The position numbers and the translations under genes were made by a program. The notes beneath the pieces were generated by a model. That model worked only from the letters and a program-made list of their open reading frames with translations, searched no databases and was not told the origin of the DNA. Below, piece after piece: positions 6,734-16,209 of a stretch of DNA of 64,000 bases. This DNA comes from Hymenobacter sp. H14-R3 (lineage in GTDB: Bacteria; Bacteroidota; Bacteroidia; Cytophagales; Hymenobacteraceae): NCBI RefSeq assembly GCF_030063445.1, contig NZ_JASITD010000020.1, positions 1 through 64,000 of the forward strand. The letters are read 5' to 3'. Each line of letters opens with the position of its first letter. Positions within the stretch are counted from its first letter, which is position 1.

Positions 6734-7813
6734 ATGTTCGGCCTCAGCTACGCTAAATTCGATTCGGTCACCTACGTTATTCAGTATAAAAACGGGAAAG
6801 TGGTGCGCGAGGGGCGTGGGCTGGCCTTTTTCTACGGCACGCTGGGCAGCTCCATCGCGGCGGTGCCGCTGGCCTCGAATGACTTACCATTCATCTTCAA
6901 CGAAACCACGGCCGACTACCAGAGCATCACCATTCAGGGGCAGCTGAGTTACCGGGTGCGCGAGCCGAGGCAGCTGGCCGAACTGCTTGATTTTACGGTG
7001 AATAGCTTTGGGATTTACAAGAAGAACGACCTCGAAAAGCTCAACCAGCGGCTCGTGAATGAGGCGCAGGCTGCCACCTCGGCCTACGTACACAGCTTGG
7101 GCTTAAAGGATTCTATTCGCTCGAACAAGCAGATTGAGGCGCAGATTAAAGAAGGCCTGCAAAGTTCGCCGGCCGTAACGCAACTCGGCATTGAAGTGCT
7201 GGGCATCAACATCTTAGCCGTGAAGGCCACGCCCGAGATGGAGCGCGCCCTCGAAGCCGAAACCCGCGAGCGCCTGCAACAAGAGGCCGACCAGGCCGTG
7301 TACGAGCGCCGCAACTTTGCCGTGGAGCAGGAGCGCCGCATCAAGGAAAGCGAGCTGAATACCGACATTGCGGTGGAGGAAAAGCGCAAGCAAATCGACG
7401 AAAAGCGCTCGGAAGCCCAGCTGCAACGCGCTGCCAATGAGCGCAAACTGCGCGAGCTGCAGGTGCAGGCCGACATTGCCGTGGAGGCCAGCCGCGCCGG
7501 GCTGCTAACCCAGCAAACCGCCAACCAGCGCCTGGCTGCCGATGCCCAGGGCTACGTAACCGAGGCCACCCTGCGGCCCTTCCGCGACCTCGACTGGCGC
7601 ACGCTCACGGCGCTGCAAAACAACCCCGACCCGCGCCTCAATATCAGCCTGGCCTTCCGCGAAATGGCCGAGAACGCCGCCAAAATCGGCACCCTCAACA
7701 TCACGCCCAACCTGCTGGACAACGTGTTGGGTAGCAACGGCCCCGATGCGCCGCGCCGCCCCGCGCCGCCCGCGCCGGAGCCGGCTCCCAACCCCAACAA
7801 GGGCCGCCGCTAG
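6734..7813 (+). CDS. SPFH/band-7 domain protein
   Basis: The 359-residue protein starts MFGLSYAKFDSVTYVIQYKNGK and lacks an obvious transmembrane segment. Residues of about 20-190 form the SPFH domain (TIQGQLSYRVREPRQLAELLDF, LEVLGINILAVKATPE-like strand), and about 190-270 is a charged Arg/Glu/Gln coiled coil. The C-terminus is Pro/Asn rich. SPFH proteins assemble into rings or membrane-associated scaffolds that often control proteases; no specific partner is visible. A longer frame using TTG at 6704 is possible, but the -7 element at 6699-6706 would overlap it. The next gene starts 9 bp after its stop, so the two are probably cotranscribed. Confidence 0.8.
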   Translation: MFGLSYAKFDSVTYVIQYKNGKVVREGRGLAFFYGTLGSSIAAVPLASNDLPFIFNETTADYQSITIQGQLSYRVREPRQLAELLDFTVNSFGIYKKNDLEKLNQRLVNEAQAATSAYVHSLGLKDSIRSNKQIEAQIKEGLQSSPAVTQLGIEVLGINILAVKATPEMERALEAETRERLQQEADQAVYERRNFAVEQERRIKESELNTDIAVEEKRKQIDEKRSEAQLQRAANERKLRELQVQADIAVEASRAGLLTQQTANQRLAADAQGYVTEATLRPFRDLDWRTLTALQNNPDPRLNISLAFREMAENAAKIGTLNITPNLLDNVLGSNGPDAPRRPAPPAPEPAPNPNKGRR

Positions 7814-7822
7814 CCCCGCGCC

Positions 7823-8752
7823 ATGCCCAAAATCGAATACGCCATTATCGTGCGGGCCAAAACCCGGCTCGAACAGCTCACGGCCCGCTACAACACCGCC
7901 GCCCAGGCCCGCTTCATACTGGAGCGCACCGGCGGCAACTTCGACGAGTACCAGGCTGAGCACGAGCGCTTTGAGCAGGCCCTGAGCCGGGTGCAGCGCG
8001 AGCTGAGCCAAGTGGTAAAAAGCAAAGTGGTAGACCGCGAGTTTCTGCCCTCCTTCATCTTCGCCGACGACCAGGTGGTGGTAGTGGTGGGCCAGGATGG
8101 CCTGGTGGCCAACGCCGCCAAGTACGTGCGCGGCCGCCCGCTGGTGGCCGTCAACCCCGACCCCGACCGCTACGACGGCGTGCTGCTGCCCTTCCGGCCC
8201 GATACCTGCCGCGCCGCCGTGCAGGCCGTGGCCAAGGGCTCCGACTACCCGGTGCGCACCCAGTACTTGGCCCAGGCCACTTTGCAAGATGGCCAAAGGC
8301 TGCTGGCATTCAATGACTTATTCATTGGCGCGGCCTCGCACGTGTCGGCCCGCTACCGGCTCACGTTCACCGACCGCACCGAGGAGCACTCGTCGTCGGG
8401 CATCATTGTGGCCACGCCGGCCGGCAGCACGGGCTGGCTGTCGTCCATTTTTAATATGACGCAGGGCGTGGAGGCCTTTGCGCAGGTGCGCCCGCTGCCG
8501 CCGCCCGCTGCGCCCACCGCCGGCGAGCTGCTATTTGTGGTGCGCGAGCCTTTCCGCAGCCAGCGCACCCAGGCCGACCTGGTGGCCGGCCGCCTCGCTA
8601 CCGGCCGGCCGCTGCGCGTCGAGTCGCTGATGCCCGGCGGCGGCGTCATCTTCTCCGATGGGGTAGAAGCTGATTTTCTGCGCTTTAACGCTGGTAGCGT
8701 GGCCACCATCGGGCCCAGCGCCGAAGTGGCGCGGCTGGTGCAGCCCCGCTAG
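7823..8752 (+). CDS. NAD kinase-like protein (ATP-NAD kinase fold)
   Basis: The 309-residue protein resembles the NAD kinase/diacylglycerol kinase superfamily. The conserved block SSGIIVATPAGSTGWLSS lies at about residues 190-207, and there is a GGDGT-like position at about 91-94, where it reads GQDGL instead. A downstream GGGVIFSDGVEADFL segment matches the C-terminal half of the fold. The altered first glycine motif and the extended N-terminus (LTARYNTAAQARFILERTGGNFDEYQ) set it apart from the housekeeping NadK, so phosphorylation of NAD itself is uncertain. It forms an apparent operon with the SPFH gene. Confidence 0.75.
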   Translation: MPKIEYAIIVRAKTRLEQLTARYNTAAQARFILERTGGNFDEYQAEHERFEQALSRVQRELSQVVKSKVVDREFLPSFIFADDQVVVVVGQDGLVANAAKYVRGRPLVAVNPDPDRYDGVLLPFRPDTCRAAVQAVAKGSDYPVRTQYLAQATLQDGQRLLAFNDLFIGAASHVSARYRLTFTDRTEEHSSSGIIVATPAGSTGWLSSIFNMTQGVEAFAQVRPLPPPAAPTAGELLFVVREPFRSQRTQADLVAGRLATGRPLRVESLMPGGGVIFSDGVEADFLRFNAGSVATIGPSAEVARLVQPR

Positions 8753-9118
8753 AGCCACCAGGCGCGTTGGTGCTTACGTGCGCCGGTCGGCCAGTCGTTC
8801 CACCATCGCTCACGCGACAATTGGTGAGATGGGTGCGTACTCTTGGCCAGTCGCTCCGGCATCGTTCACGCGATAACCGGTCGGCCGGCTTCGCCGGCGG
8901 ACCGGGGCGCATACTCTTGCTTAGCAACCGCAATAAATGCCGCACAATGAGCGGCAATCCGGACGCGTAACACGCAACGTACCTGGCTTACACCGCCGTT
9001 TTTAGCCACCAATTGGGTGCTGCTTTGCAGGCTTACCAACTGGCTGCCGCCAAGTTGTCGGCAGTCCTGATTCGACTGCCTCATGCGCAATAAGCATCGT
9101 GAATAACATTTTGATAAT
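8753..9118. other. intergenic stretch with REP-like palindrome and possible coding scrap
   Basis: The segment contains a GC-rich palindrome at about 8877-8906 (ggtcggccggc...gccggcggacc), the same family as at 12088-12192 and 14258-14307, preceded by two similar half-copies around 8785-8870. From 8974 to 9090 an ATG-less open frame reads HATYLAYTAVFSHQ...LPHAQ before TAA. This may be a decayed coding scrap, but I recognise no family in it. Confidence 0.4.
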
Positions 9119-9150
9119 TTGCAATAATACAGGTTAAACCCTTATTTTTG
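9119..9150 (+). promoter_or_regulatory. predicted promoter of the TonB-C protein gene
   Basis: TTG at 9119-9121, a 21-bp spacer and TATTTTTG at 9143-9150 match the Bacteroidota -33/-7 consensus exactly. It predicts transcription from about 9156, about 42 nt before the preferred TTG start codon at 9198. Confidence 0.6.
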
Positions 9151-9197
9151 TAGTGCTGATGGGCTTTATTTTTTGCACTATTTTAATTTTATTTAGT

Positions 9198-9665
9198 TTG
9201 AAAATAATCTACTTTTATTTGGCAGCTAGTCTGGGAGTGGCTAGTTCGGCGATGGCTCAAAAGAGCCCCGTGTTGGAGATAGTGGCCCCGCCCACTGAGG
9301 GCAGCATAACTAAGCCTGCTGGCCCAGTGTCAACGGCGTTTTACCCCGACTCCATTTTTGTGAACCCCCAAATTATTCCGCAGTTTAAGGGGGGGGAAGA
9401 GGCGCTGGTCGGCTATATGACCAAAAACATGCGCTACCCGGAAGCGGCTAAATTTCAGCGAGTTACGGGTAAAGTGTACGTGCGCTTCGTGGTGAATGCG
9501 GAGGGCCGCATCACGGATGCTACCGTGGCGCGGGGCCGCGGCCACGGCCTCGACGAAGAGGCCCTGCGCCTAGTGTGGCTGATGCCGCCCTGGCAGCCTG
9601 GCCGGCAGCAGGGTCACCCCGTGCGGGTGTCGTGCACCATTCCCATTGAATTTCGTAACGACTAG
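9198..9665 (+). CDS. secreted protein with TonB C-terminal domain
   Basis: Using TTG at 9198 the 155-residue protein begins with a clean signal peptide (MKIIYFYLAASLGVASSAMAQ). The mature part contains PQFKGGEEALVGYMTKNMRYPEAA and VYVRFVVNAEGRITDATVARG, the PF03544 TonB C-terminal domain. There is no membrane anchor or Pro-rich spanner after the signal, so it is not an energy transducer of the usual form. Such stand-alone periplasmic TonB-C proteins are common in this phylum and their role is unclear. Longer starts at 9153 (GTG) or 9159 (ATG) are possible, but the predicted transcription start near 9156 favours 9198. A terminator-like hairpin follows at 9691-9723. Confidence 0.75.
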   Translation: MKIIYFYLAASLGVASSAMAQKSPVLEIVAPPTEGSITKPAGPVSTAFYPDSIFVNPQIIPQFKGGEEALVGYMTKNMRYPEAAKFQRVTGKVYVRFVVNAEGRITDATVARGRGHGLDEEALRLVWLMPPWQPGRQQGHPVRVSCTIPIEFRND

Positions 9666-9690
9666 TAAATTAGGGAGTTATTCCCGAAAG

Positions 9691-9723
9691 TAACCGGCAC
9701 GGTGCCTTGCCCCGTGCCGGTTA
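9691..9723 (+). terminator. hairpin after the TonB-C protein gene
   Basis: Stem taaccggcacgg (9691-9702) pairs with ccgtgccggtta (9712-9723) around a 9-base loop, 25 bp after the stop codon. Only a short TTA follows, so termination would be weak or factor-assisted. Confidence 0.55.
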
Positions 9724-9885
9724 TTCGTGGGGCGCTGGTCCGCTCGTTGCACGAAGCCGCGTCTGATTGTTCAACGATTGCAGGCCAGAAACCTGCTACT
9801 AACTGACACGGAGCAGAGCCCCGCGCCATCCGTGGTAACAGTAGTTAGTGAGTTAGGTATAAAAACTAGAATAACAGCTAGTTAT

Positions 9886-11862
9886 CTACTGTGAGCCGTA
9901 CTGTACCACGCTGGGTTGGCCAAAGCTGAAATCGCTGAATTGATACGAGTCGCGGTTGCTCTCGAACAGGCGCAAGCCGTTGGCGCTGAGCTGCCCGCGC
10001 GGGTAGTAGCCCAGCAGCAATTGAAACGTGCGCAGCACCGTGAGCTCGTTGCGGAAGCGGAAGCCGATGCCGATGCCCGAATACACCGGGGCGCTGCTGC
10101 CGAAGGGCGAGCCGCCGCCAATGCGCTCGTTTACCACGGCCAGGTCGGCGAAGGCCAGCACGGCCACCCGGAAGCCCAGCAGCGAGAGCGGCGTGTACAC
10201 GGTGCCCTCGTAATTGGCCAAAAAGCGGCTGGTGGCCAGTATCTGGCCCACGGGCCGGAAGCCGCGCACCCCGTCGGGGTTGCTGTTGATGCCGCTGAGC
10301 AGCACCTCGGCCGGGTAGCGGTTGAAGCCCGCCGTGACGCGGGTGCTCAGTAAATGGCGGCTTTGGTAGTTGCCCACCCGGTAGCGCCGCGTAAAGTACA
10401 AGAACTGCCCACTCAGCAGGCCCTGTTCCCAGCCGCCATCGTTCACGCGCTGAAACGTGCCAAAGTTCAGGCTGCCATATAGATAGCCCTGCCGCTCGGA
10501 GTAGCCGGCCCCGGCAATGCGCACGTCGAAGTAGCGGCGGGGGCCCACGGGGTTCATCTCGACGCCCGTGGTGAGGCTGAGCAGCGTGCCGGCCGGCACG
10601 TCTTCGGTGCGGCCAAAGCCGAAGAGGTACTTATCCTTATAGTAGCGGCGCACCGAGTAGCCCACCGAGCCTAGCACCAGGGTGCGAGTACGGTCGTCGG
10701 GGCTGCCGGCGGGGGTTTCGAGGGTGGCGGTGGGGTTGGTGGTGTGGTTTTCGTGGGCCACGCTGGCCGCGATGATGAGCCGGCCGGGGTTCTCATAACC
10801 CAGGTCGTAGGAGCGCAGGCGCAGGGCGCGGCCCACCCACAGGCTTTGGCTGGTGAAGGAGCGGATGCGGAAATCGGGCGGCTGGCCGGGCAGCGGCACA
10901 TCGCGGGGCAGCACCACGCGCAGGTTGAAAATGTCGGCCGTGAAGGCCCCGGCCCAGCGGGCGCTGGGCGAGTAGAAGTCGCGCTGCACGGCCACGCCGC
11001 CCGAGTGCGACTCAAACTCGTTAAAATAATGCCCTTGGGCGTACACGAAGTTGCGAAACGGCACCCGGTAGGTGGCCTCGTAGCCCCAGGTTTGGGGCAG
11101 GTCGCGGCCATACTGGTAGCGGTTGTCGAGCTGGTGGCCCAGGCCCAGAAAGTTCTGGTCGCCCAGCGTGGCGATGGCCGAGCCCGGCCCACCGCGCAGC
11201 TCGTAGCCCGCCGTGATGCTGAACACATCGGTAGTATAAACTAGAATATCCACGCTGTCGCGGGTGGCGGTGCCCTCGTTCACGAGCACGCGGGCGTCCA
11301 GAATTTCGTCGGTTTGGCGCAGCAGGCGCTCGCTCTCGGCCAGGGCCTGGGGTAGCAGCGGCTGGCCCGGCCGAAACAGCAGCACCTGCCGAATGCGCGA
11401 ACGCGCCGTGCGAATGTGCAGCGCATTGCCCGAGCGCTCCAAAAACGTGCGCGGCTGGCGCAGCGAGTCGTTGAGGCTATAGCCAAAGGCATCGAAGGGC
11501 GTGATGGTGACGCGGCGCACCACTTTGAAATTATGCTTGTCGAACTGCCGGTTGAGCAGCACCGCGTCGAGGCCGTGCTCTTCCTGCTGCGGGCGGGTAA
11601 AGCGGAAGAACGCCGCCAGCCCGCGCCCCACAATGGTGCCGCGCCGGGTGTAGCGCTCCAGGCTCAGGCGCACGCGCGCCTCGTCGAAGCGGCGGCCCAG
11701 CGAGTCGGCGGGCAGGGGCGCGGCGTTTTTGGCGTGCAGCGAATCGGGAGGCACGGCCAGGCGCGGGCTGAACTCCGTGGTCTGGGCTTGGGCGCGCGCC
11801 CGCCCGCCGAGCAGCAGCCCGGCAAGCAGCACAAAAAACAGGCGAAGCGAAAAGCAGGGCAT
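9886..11862 (-). CDS. BamA/TamA-like outer-membrane barrel protein
   Basis: The 658-residue product starts MPCFSLRLFFVLLAGLLLGG with signal cleavage expected after the ARAQA region. Residues of about 60-190 contain a region resembling POTRA-type strands (FGYSLNDSLRQPRTFLERSGN, RQVLLFRPGQPLLPQALAESERLL, LVNEGTATRDSVDILVYTTD). The rest is rich in alternating aromatic beta strands and ends with FSFGQPSVVQYGSQ. This fits the bacterial surface antigen (Omp85-like) barrels found in many Bacteroidota, larger than PorV-type and smaller than BamA. Substrate or function is unknown. An upstream in-frame ATG at 11922 would precede the signal peptide and is unlikely. Confidence 0.75.
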   Translation of the reverse strand: MPCFSLRLFFVLLAGLLLGGRARAQAQTTEFSPRLAVPPDSLHAKNAAPLPADSLGRRFDEARVRLSLERYTRRGTIVGRGLAAFFRFTRPQQEEHGLDAVLLNRQFDKHNFKVVRRVTITPFDAFGYSLNDSLRQPRTFLERSGNALHIRTARSRIRQVLLFRPGQPLLPQALAESERLLRQTDEILDARVLVNEGTATRDSVDILVYTTDVFSITAGYELRGGPGSAIATLGDQNFLGLGHQLDNRYQYGRDLPQTWGYEATYRVPFRNFVYAQGHYFNEFESHSGGVAVQRDFYSPSARWAGAFTADIFNLRVVLPRDVPLPGQPPDFRIRSFTSQSLWVGRALRLRSYDLGYENPGRLIIAASVAHENHTTNPTATLETPAGSPDDRTRTLVLGSVGYSVRRYYKDKYLFGFGRTEDVPAGTLLSLTTGVEMNPVGPRRYFDVRIAGAGYSERQGYLYGSLNFGTFQRVNDGGWEQGLLSGQFLYFTRRYRVGNYQSRHLLSTRVTAGFNRYPAEVLLSGINSNPDGVRGFRPVGQILATSRFLANYEGTVYTPLSLLGFRVAVLAFADLAVVNERIGGGSPFGSSAPVYSGIGIGFRFRNELTVLRTFQLLLGYYPRGQLSANGLRLFESNRDSYQFSDFSFGQPSVVQYGSQ

Positions 11863-12338
11863 GGGGCGCGGCAGCACTATGCGCAAGTTACGGAGGCGAG
11901 CCGGGCCGCCCCCGGTTGCCACCCGCGCCAGCCGCTCAGGCTAAGGATTTTGCGTGCAAATTTCAAAAAGCCCATTGTATTTTTCGGTTACCCGCCTGTC
12001 CTTGGGTAGGCCCGCAACCGTTGGCTACGCAACCCACGTTGCAAACCAGCGCGCCGCCCAGGCAAGTGCCAGCTTGCGGGGAAGCCTGGCCGGTCGGCCG
12101 GCGCCAGCCGGCGGACTGGTTATCGTTGACCGGCGCGGGCTGCGCAACGACAAGCGGTCGGCCGGCTGGCGCCGGCGGACCGGGGCATGGCGCAATTTGG
12201 GTTGCCTAAGCCGGTGGGGTACACCGCGCTCGGCGGTAGCGCGCGGGCCAGGCAGATACCCCGCATAGGCTTGCCTACTTTCGCCCTTTCGCAAATCTTC
12301 CTGGCTTTGCCCTTATGCACAACGCTACGCTACCCCTC
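11863..12338. other. intergenic region with two GC-rich palindromes
   Basis: The 476-bp gap between the outer-membrane barrel gene and the broken nagB holds two copies of the ggtcggccggc...gccggcggac[ct] palindrome at about 12088-12120 and 12155-12192. Further short mirrored pieces lie around 12010-12090. I find no convincing gene. Confidence 0.6.
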
Positions 12339-14248
12339 ATGCACAGATTGAACCTCCTGGAGGCCACCCGTTTTGAAAAGCTCCCGGTGACCGTGTACCG
12401 CGACAAGGAAACGGCGGCCGTGCAGATGGCGGCCCGCATCGCGGCCCTCATCCGCAGCAAGCAGGCGCGCGGCGAGCAGGCCGTGCTGGGCCTGGCCACC
12501 GGGGCCACGCCGGTGGGCGTGTATGAGGAGCTGGTGCACCTGCACCGCGAGGAGGGCCTGAGCTTTCGCAACGTGGTGACCTTCAACCTCGACGAGTACT
12601 ACCCCATGCAGCCCATGTCGCCGCAGAGCTACGTGACGTTCATGAACGAGCACCTGTTTGACCACCTCGACATCGAGCGGGCTAACATCCACATTCCCGA
12701 CGGCACGCTGGCCCCGATGCGGTGGCGGCCTTCTGCCTCAACTACGAGCGGCAGATTGAGGAGGCCGGCGGCCTCGACTTATAGCTGCTGGGCATTGGGC
12801 GCACCGGGCACGCGGGCTTCAACGAGCCCGGCTCGGCCCCCAACTCGGGCACGCGCTTGGTGACGCTCGACGACCTCACGCGCCGCGATGCCGCGCGCGA
12901 TTTTGGCGGCAAGGAGTACATGCCCACCAAGGCCATTACCATGGGCATGGGCACCATTTTTAAGGCCCACGAGATTATTCTGATGGCCTGGAGCGGCAAG
13001 AAAGCGCCCATCATCAAGAAGGCCGTGGAGGGTGAGGTATCGAGTGAAGTGCCGGCCACGTACCTGCAACTAGCTGATAATGTAGAGTTTATTGTAGACG
13101 AGGCCGCCGCTGCCGAGCTCACGCGCTTCGATAAGCCCTGGCTGGTGAAGGACTGCGTGTGGGACGAGCGCCTCATCAAGAAAGCCGTTATCTGGCTCTC
13201 GAACACCCTGGGCAAGTCCATTCTCAAGCTCACCGAGGAAGATTACAACGGCAACGGTATGGCGCAGCTGGTTACTGAGCAGGGGCCGGCCTATGCTATT
13301 AACATTCATGTTTTCAATAAGTTACAACATACCATTACCGGCTGGCTGGGTGGCAAGCCGGGGGCCGACGACTCGCAGCGCCCCGAGCGCGCCCTGCCGG
13401 CCCGGAAGCGGGTTATCATCTTTTCGCCCCACCCCGACGACGTGATTTCGATGGGCGGCACCTTCATCCGCCTCATCGACCAGGGCCATGATGTGCACGG
13501 GGCCTACCAAACTTCGGGCAACACGGCCGTGTAGGACGACGACGTGCTGCGCTACGTAGAGTTTGCCATCGACTTCGAAACCAGCCTGGGCAGGGACGCC
13601 CGCGAGCTGCGCACGGTGTACGAAAACATGCGCGCGTTTATCCAGCAGAAGCAAACTAACCAGGTTGATGCCCAGGAGATTCGCAACGTAAAAGGCTTCA
13701 TTCGCAAGAGCGAGGCCATTGCGGGCGCGCGCTACGCCGGGCTGTCCGACGACCACATTCACTTCCAGGCGCTGCCCTTCTACGAGTCGGGTAAAACGGC
13801 CAAGAACTCGGTGACTGACAAGGACATCGAGCTGACGATGGCGCTTTTGCAGCAAGTGCAGCCCCACCAGCTCTTTCTGGCCGGCGACTTTGCCGACCCC
13901 AACGGCACGGACATTACCTGCTTCCACATTGTGACCGAGGCGCTGCGCCGCCTGCGCCCCACCCACGCCTGGGTGGAGGGCTGCTGGGTGTGGATGTACC
14001 GCGGCGCGTGGCTTGAGCCCTACGAGATTGAGATGGCCGTGCCGCTGTCGCCGCGGGAGGTGACGCGCAAGCGCAACGCCATTTTCAAGCACCAGAGCCA
14101 GAAGGACACGCCGGTGTTTCCGGGCGACGACGCCCGCGAATTCTGGGTGCGCGCCGAGCACCGCAACCGCGAAATCGCCCGGCAATACGACAGCCTCGGC
14201 TTGGCCGATTACGAAGCCATGAAAGCGTTTGTGCGCTGGCACTTTTAA
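12339..14248 (+). pseudogene. nagB: broken glucosamine-6-phosphate deaminase with PIG-L/LmbE C-terminal domain
   Basis: The combined frames encode the long Bacteroidota NagB: a deaminase domain (MHRLNLLEATRFEKLPVTVY, FNLDEYYPM, LLGIGRTGHAGFNEPGS) followed from about residue 365 by a PIG-L/LmbE domain (RVIIFSPHPDDVISMGGTF, FLAGDFADPNGTDITCFH). Three lesions are visible. There is a one-base loss at about 12713-12716, where LAP runs into the next frame and resumes as DAVAAFCLNYERQIEEAGG. Amber codons follow at 12782-12784, in place of the usual Gln before LLGIG, and at 13532-13534, before DDDVLRYVEFAIDF. The remainder stays open for over 600 codons, so decay is recent. NagB would convert glucosamine-6-P to fructose-6-P and ammonia; this copy should not make full-length enzyme. 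Confidence 0.88.
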
Positions 14249-14257
14249 GAAAAAAAG

Positions 14258-14307
14258 CGCCGCATGGCCGGTCCGCCGGCGCCAGCTGGCGGACCGGCCA
14301 TGCGGCG
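14258..14307. repeat. perfect GC-rich hairpin after nagB
   Basis: Arms 14258-14277 and 14288-14307 are a perfect 20-bp inverted repeat (cgccgcatggccggtccgcc and its complement) around a 10-base loop, 9 bp after the nagB stop. Its core ggtccgccggcgcc links it to the ggtcggccggc palindromes at 8877 and 12088. A run of seven A residues lies on its left side, so it could terminate leftward transcription; rightward there is no T-tract. Confidence 0.7.
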
Positions 14308-14506
14308 TACCCAGGGGCATAGCGGGAGCCTTGGCTATTTTCGTGGCAGCCTGCACGAGCGCTTTAATATTAGTACTTTTTGTGTAACTATCTAATAATA
14401 AATCAGTTATGTTTTACGCTATGGGTGGCGCGGCCGTGTTGGGCGTGGCGGCGCTGTGCCACGTGAAGCAGCATCCTACATCCTACCCAACCTGTGCGCT
14501 AACGCC

Positions 14507-14856
14507 ATGATTAAAAGTTTGTTAGCCGCCCTGGCGGCTACGCTCGACCTGCGCCAGGCCACCGAAGTCAGCAGCGTGCGCAGCACGTTTCTGCAAAAGC
14601 CGGAGGACAAGATTGTGCTGCCAACTTCGTTGAAAGTGGCCGTTTCGACGGACGACCGCACCTACAAAACGGTGTGTTCGGCGCCCGTGTCGGCGGCTCC
14701 GGTCGGCGGCTCCATTGGGGAGGTGAGGGCCAACTGGGAAAAAATAAGGCCCGGTTTGGGCGCGTCACGGCCAAAAACGTGCGGGCCAAAACGGCCGCCG
14801 CGGGGGCCAGGGAATCAACTGCCTGGCTGCTTGCCGATGAGTTGGTGGTGCGATAA
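14507..14856 (+). pseudogene. remnant of the C-terminal region of a GH20-type beta-N-acetylhexosaminidase
   Basis: The frame starting near 14507 reads LRQATEVSSVRSTFLQKPED, then KIVLPTSLKVAVSTDDRTYK and VRANWEK. The reading then continues in another frame from about 14757 as FGRVTAKNVRAKTA and ends STAWLLADELVVR with TAA at 14854-14856. I recognise this as the discoidin-like tail that follows the catalytic domain in many Bacteroidota GH20 enzymes. The catalytic part is absent and the tail itself is frameshifted, so this is a 3' scrap. GH20 enzymes release terminal GlcNAc, which fits the neighbouring broken nagB. The family assignment is from memory of such tails and would need a search. Confidence 0.6.
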
Positions 14857-14919
14857 GCCGCCCCGGCCGCGTAGCTTACGGGCTTCCTTTGCCCAACTGA
14901 TTTCTCAACCCGCTATCCT

Positions 14920-16209
14920 ATGCCCCAAGTAGCTACCACGGCCGGCGCGCCGGCCCTGCCGGCCACCAGCCAGCCCACCAAGTCGATTGTCATTATCGGG
15001 TCGCTGTTTTTCATCTTCGGCTTCGTTACCTGGCTCAACTCGGTGCTGATTCCGTACCTGAAAATCTCCTGCGAGCTCACCAACTTCGAAGCCTACCTGG
15101 TCGCGTTCGCCTTCTACATTTCGTACTTGGTGATGGCCATTCCGTCGGCCTGGGTGCTGAAGGCCACCGGGTTTAAGAAGGGTATGTCGCTGGGCCTGCT
15201 GGTGATGGGCGCGGGGGCGCTGCTATTTGTGCCGGCGGCACTCACGCGCACCTACGCGCTGTTTTTGCTGGGTCTGTTTGTGCAGGGTACCGGCTTGGCC
15301 GTGCTCCAAACGGCGGCCAACCCCTACATCACCATCCTGGGGCCGCGCGAAAGCGCCGCCAAGCGCATCAGCATCATGGGCATCTGCAACAAGGTGGCGG
15401 GCGCGCTGGCGCCCATTGCCCTGGGGGCCGTGGCCCTCAAGGATGCCGACGCCCTGGTGCTGCGCCTCAAAACCCTGAGCCTGGCCGACAAAGCCGCCGC
15501 GCTCGATGCCCTGGCCGCCCGCGTGGTGACGCCCTACCTGCTCATGCTGGCCGTGCTGGTGGTGCTGGCCGTGCTCATCTACTTCTCGTCATTGCCCGAA
15601 ATCGACACCGACCACGAAGACGAAACCGTGGCCGCCGCCAACACCAACAAGTCGAGCATCTTCCACTTTCCGCACCTTATGCTGGGTGCGCTGGCCATGT
15701 TTTTTTACGTGGGCGTGGAGGTAATTGCCGGCGACACCATCATCAGCTACGGTGCGTCGCAGGGCATTGCCCTGGCTACCGCCAAGTTTTTCACCACCTG
15801 CACGTTGGTAGCCATGATTGTGGGCTACGGCATTGGTATTGTGGCCATCCCGCGGTTCATCTCGCAGGAGCGGGCCTTGCAGGTTTCGGCCGTGACGGGG
15901 GTGTTGTTTGCGCTGGGTGCGCTCTTCACCCACGGCTACACCTCGGTGCTGTTTATCTCGCTGCTGGGCTTGGCCAACTCGCTGATTTTCCCGGCCATCT
16001 GGCCGCTGGCCATTGAGGGCCTCGGGCGCTTCACCAAGCTGGGCTCGTCGCTGCTGATTATGGCCATTGCCGGGGGGGCGGTGCTGCCGCCCCTCTACGG
16101 CCTGCTGGCCGACTATTCGTCGCCCCAGCACGCTTACTGGCTGGTGGTTCCGTGCTACTTGTTTTTGCTGTTCTACGGCGTGTCCGGGCACAAGGCCCGG
16201 CGGGCCTAG
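14920..16209 (+). CDS. MFS sugar:proton symporter (FucP/NagP-like)
   Basis: The 429-residue inner-membrane protein has about 12 hydrophobic segments and the FucP/glucose-galactose porter signatures IIGSLFFIFGFVTWLNSVLIPYLK, split here as a TM1 region, and LQTAANPYITILGPRESAAKR after TM4. Members import fucose, glucose/galactose or GlcNAc (NagP). Position between the broken GlcNAc genes and the mannosidase genes suggests GlcNAc or mannose as substrate. It appears intact: no stops or shifts and the C-terminal helices are present. The ATG at 14920 lies 63 bp after the GH20 scrap. Confidence 0.87.
   Translation: MPQVATTAGAPALPATSQPTKSIVIIGSLFFIFGFVTWLNSVLIPYLKISCELTNFEAYLVAFAFYISYLVMAIPSAWVLKATGFKKGMSLGLLVMGAGALLFVPAALTRTYALFLLGLFVQGTGLAVLQTAANPYITILGPRESAAKRISIMGICNKVAGALAPIALGAVALKDADALVLRLKTLSLADKAAALDALAARVVTPYLLMLAVLVVLAVLIYFSSLPEIDTDHEDETVAAANTNKSSIFHFPHLMLGALAMFFYVGVEVIAGDTIISYGASQGIALATAKFFTTCTLVAMIVGYGIGIVAIPRFISQERALQVSAVTGVLFALGALFTHGYTSVLFISLLGLANSLIFPAIWPLAIEGLGRFTKLGSSLLIMAIAGGAVLPPLYGLLADYSSPQHAYWLVVPCYLFLLFYGVSGHKARRA

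Noticed and set aside
8974..9090. ATG-less open stretch reading HATYLAYTAVFSHQ... as a gene
   Set aside because: No start codon in frame, no recognisable family and only about 39 codons; noted as a possible relic only.
12857..13534. Separate gene for the second half of NagB
   Set aside because: It is the continuation of nagB in the next frame after the one-base loss and starts inside the deaminase domain, so it is part of the pseudogene.
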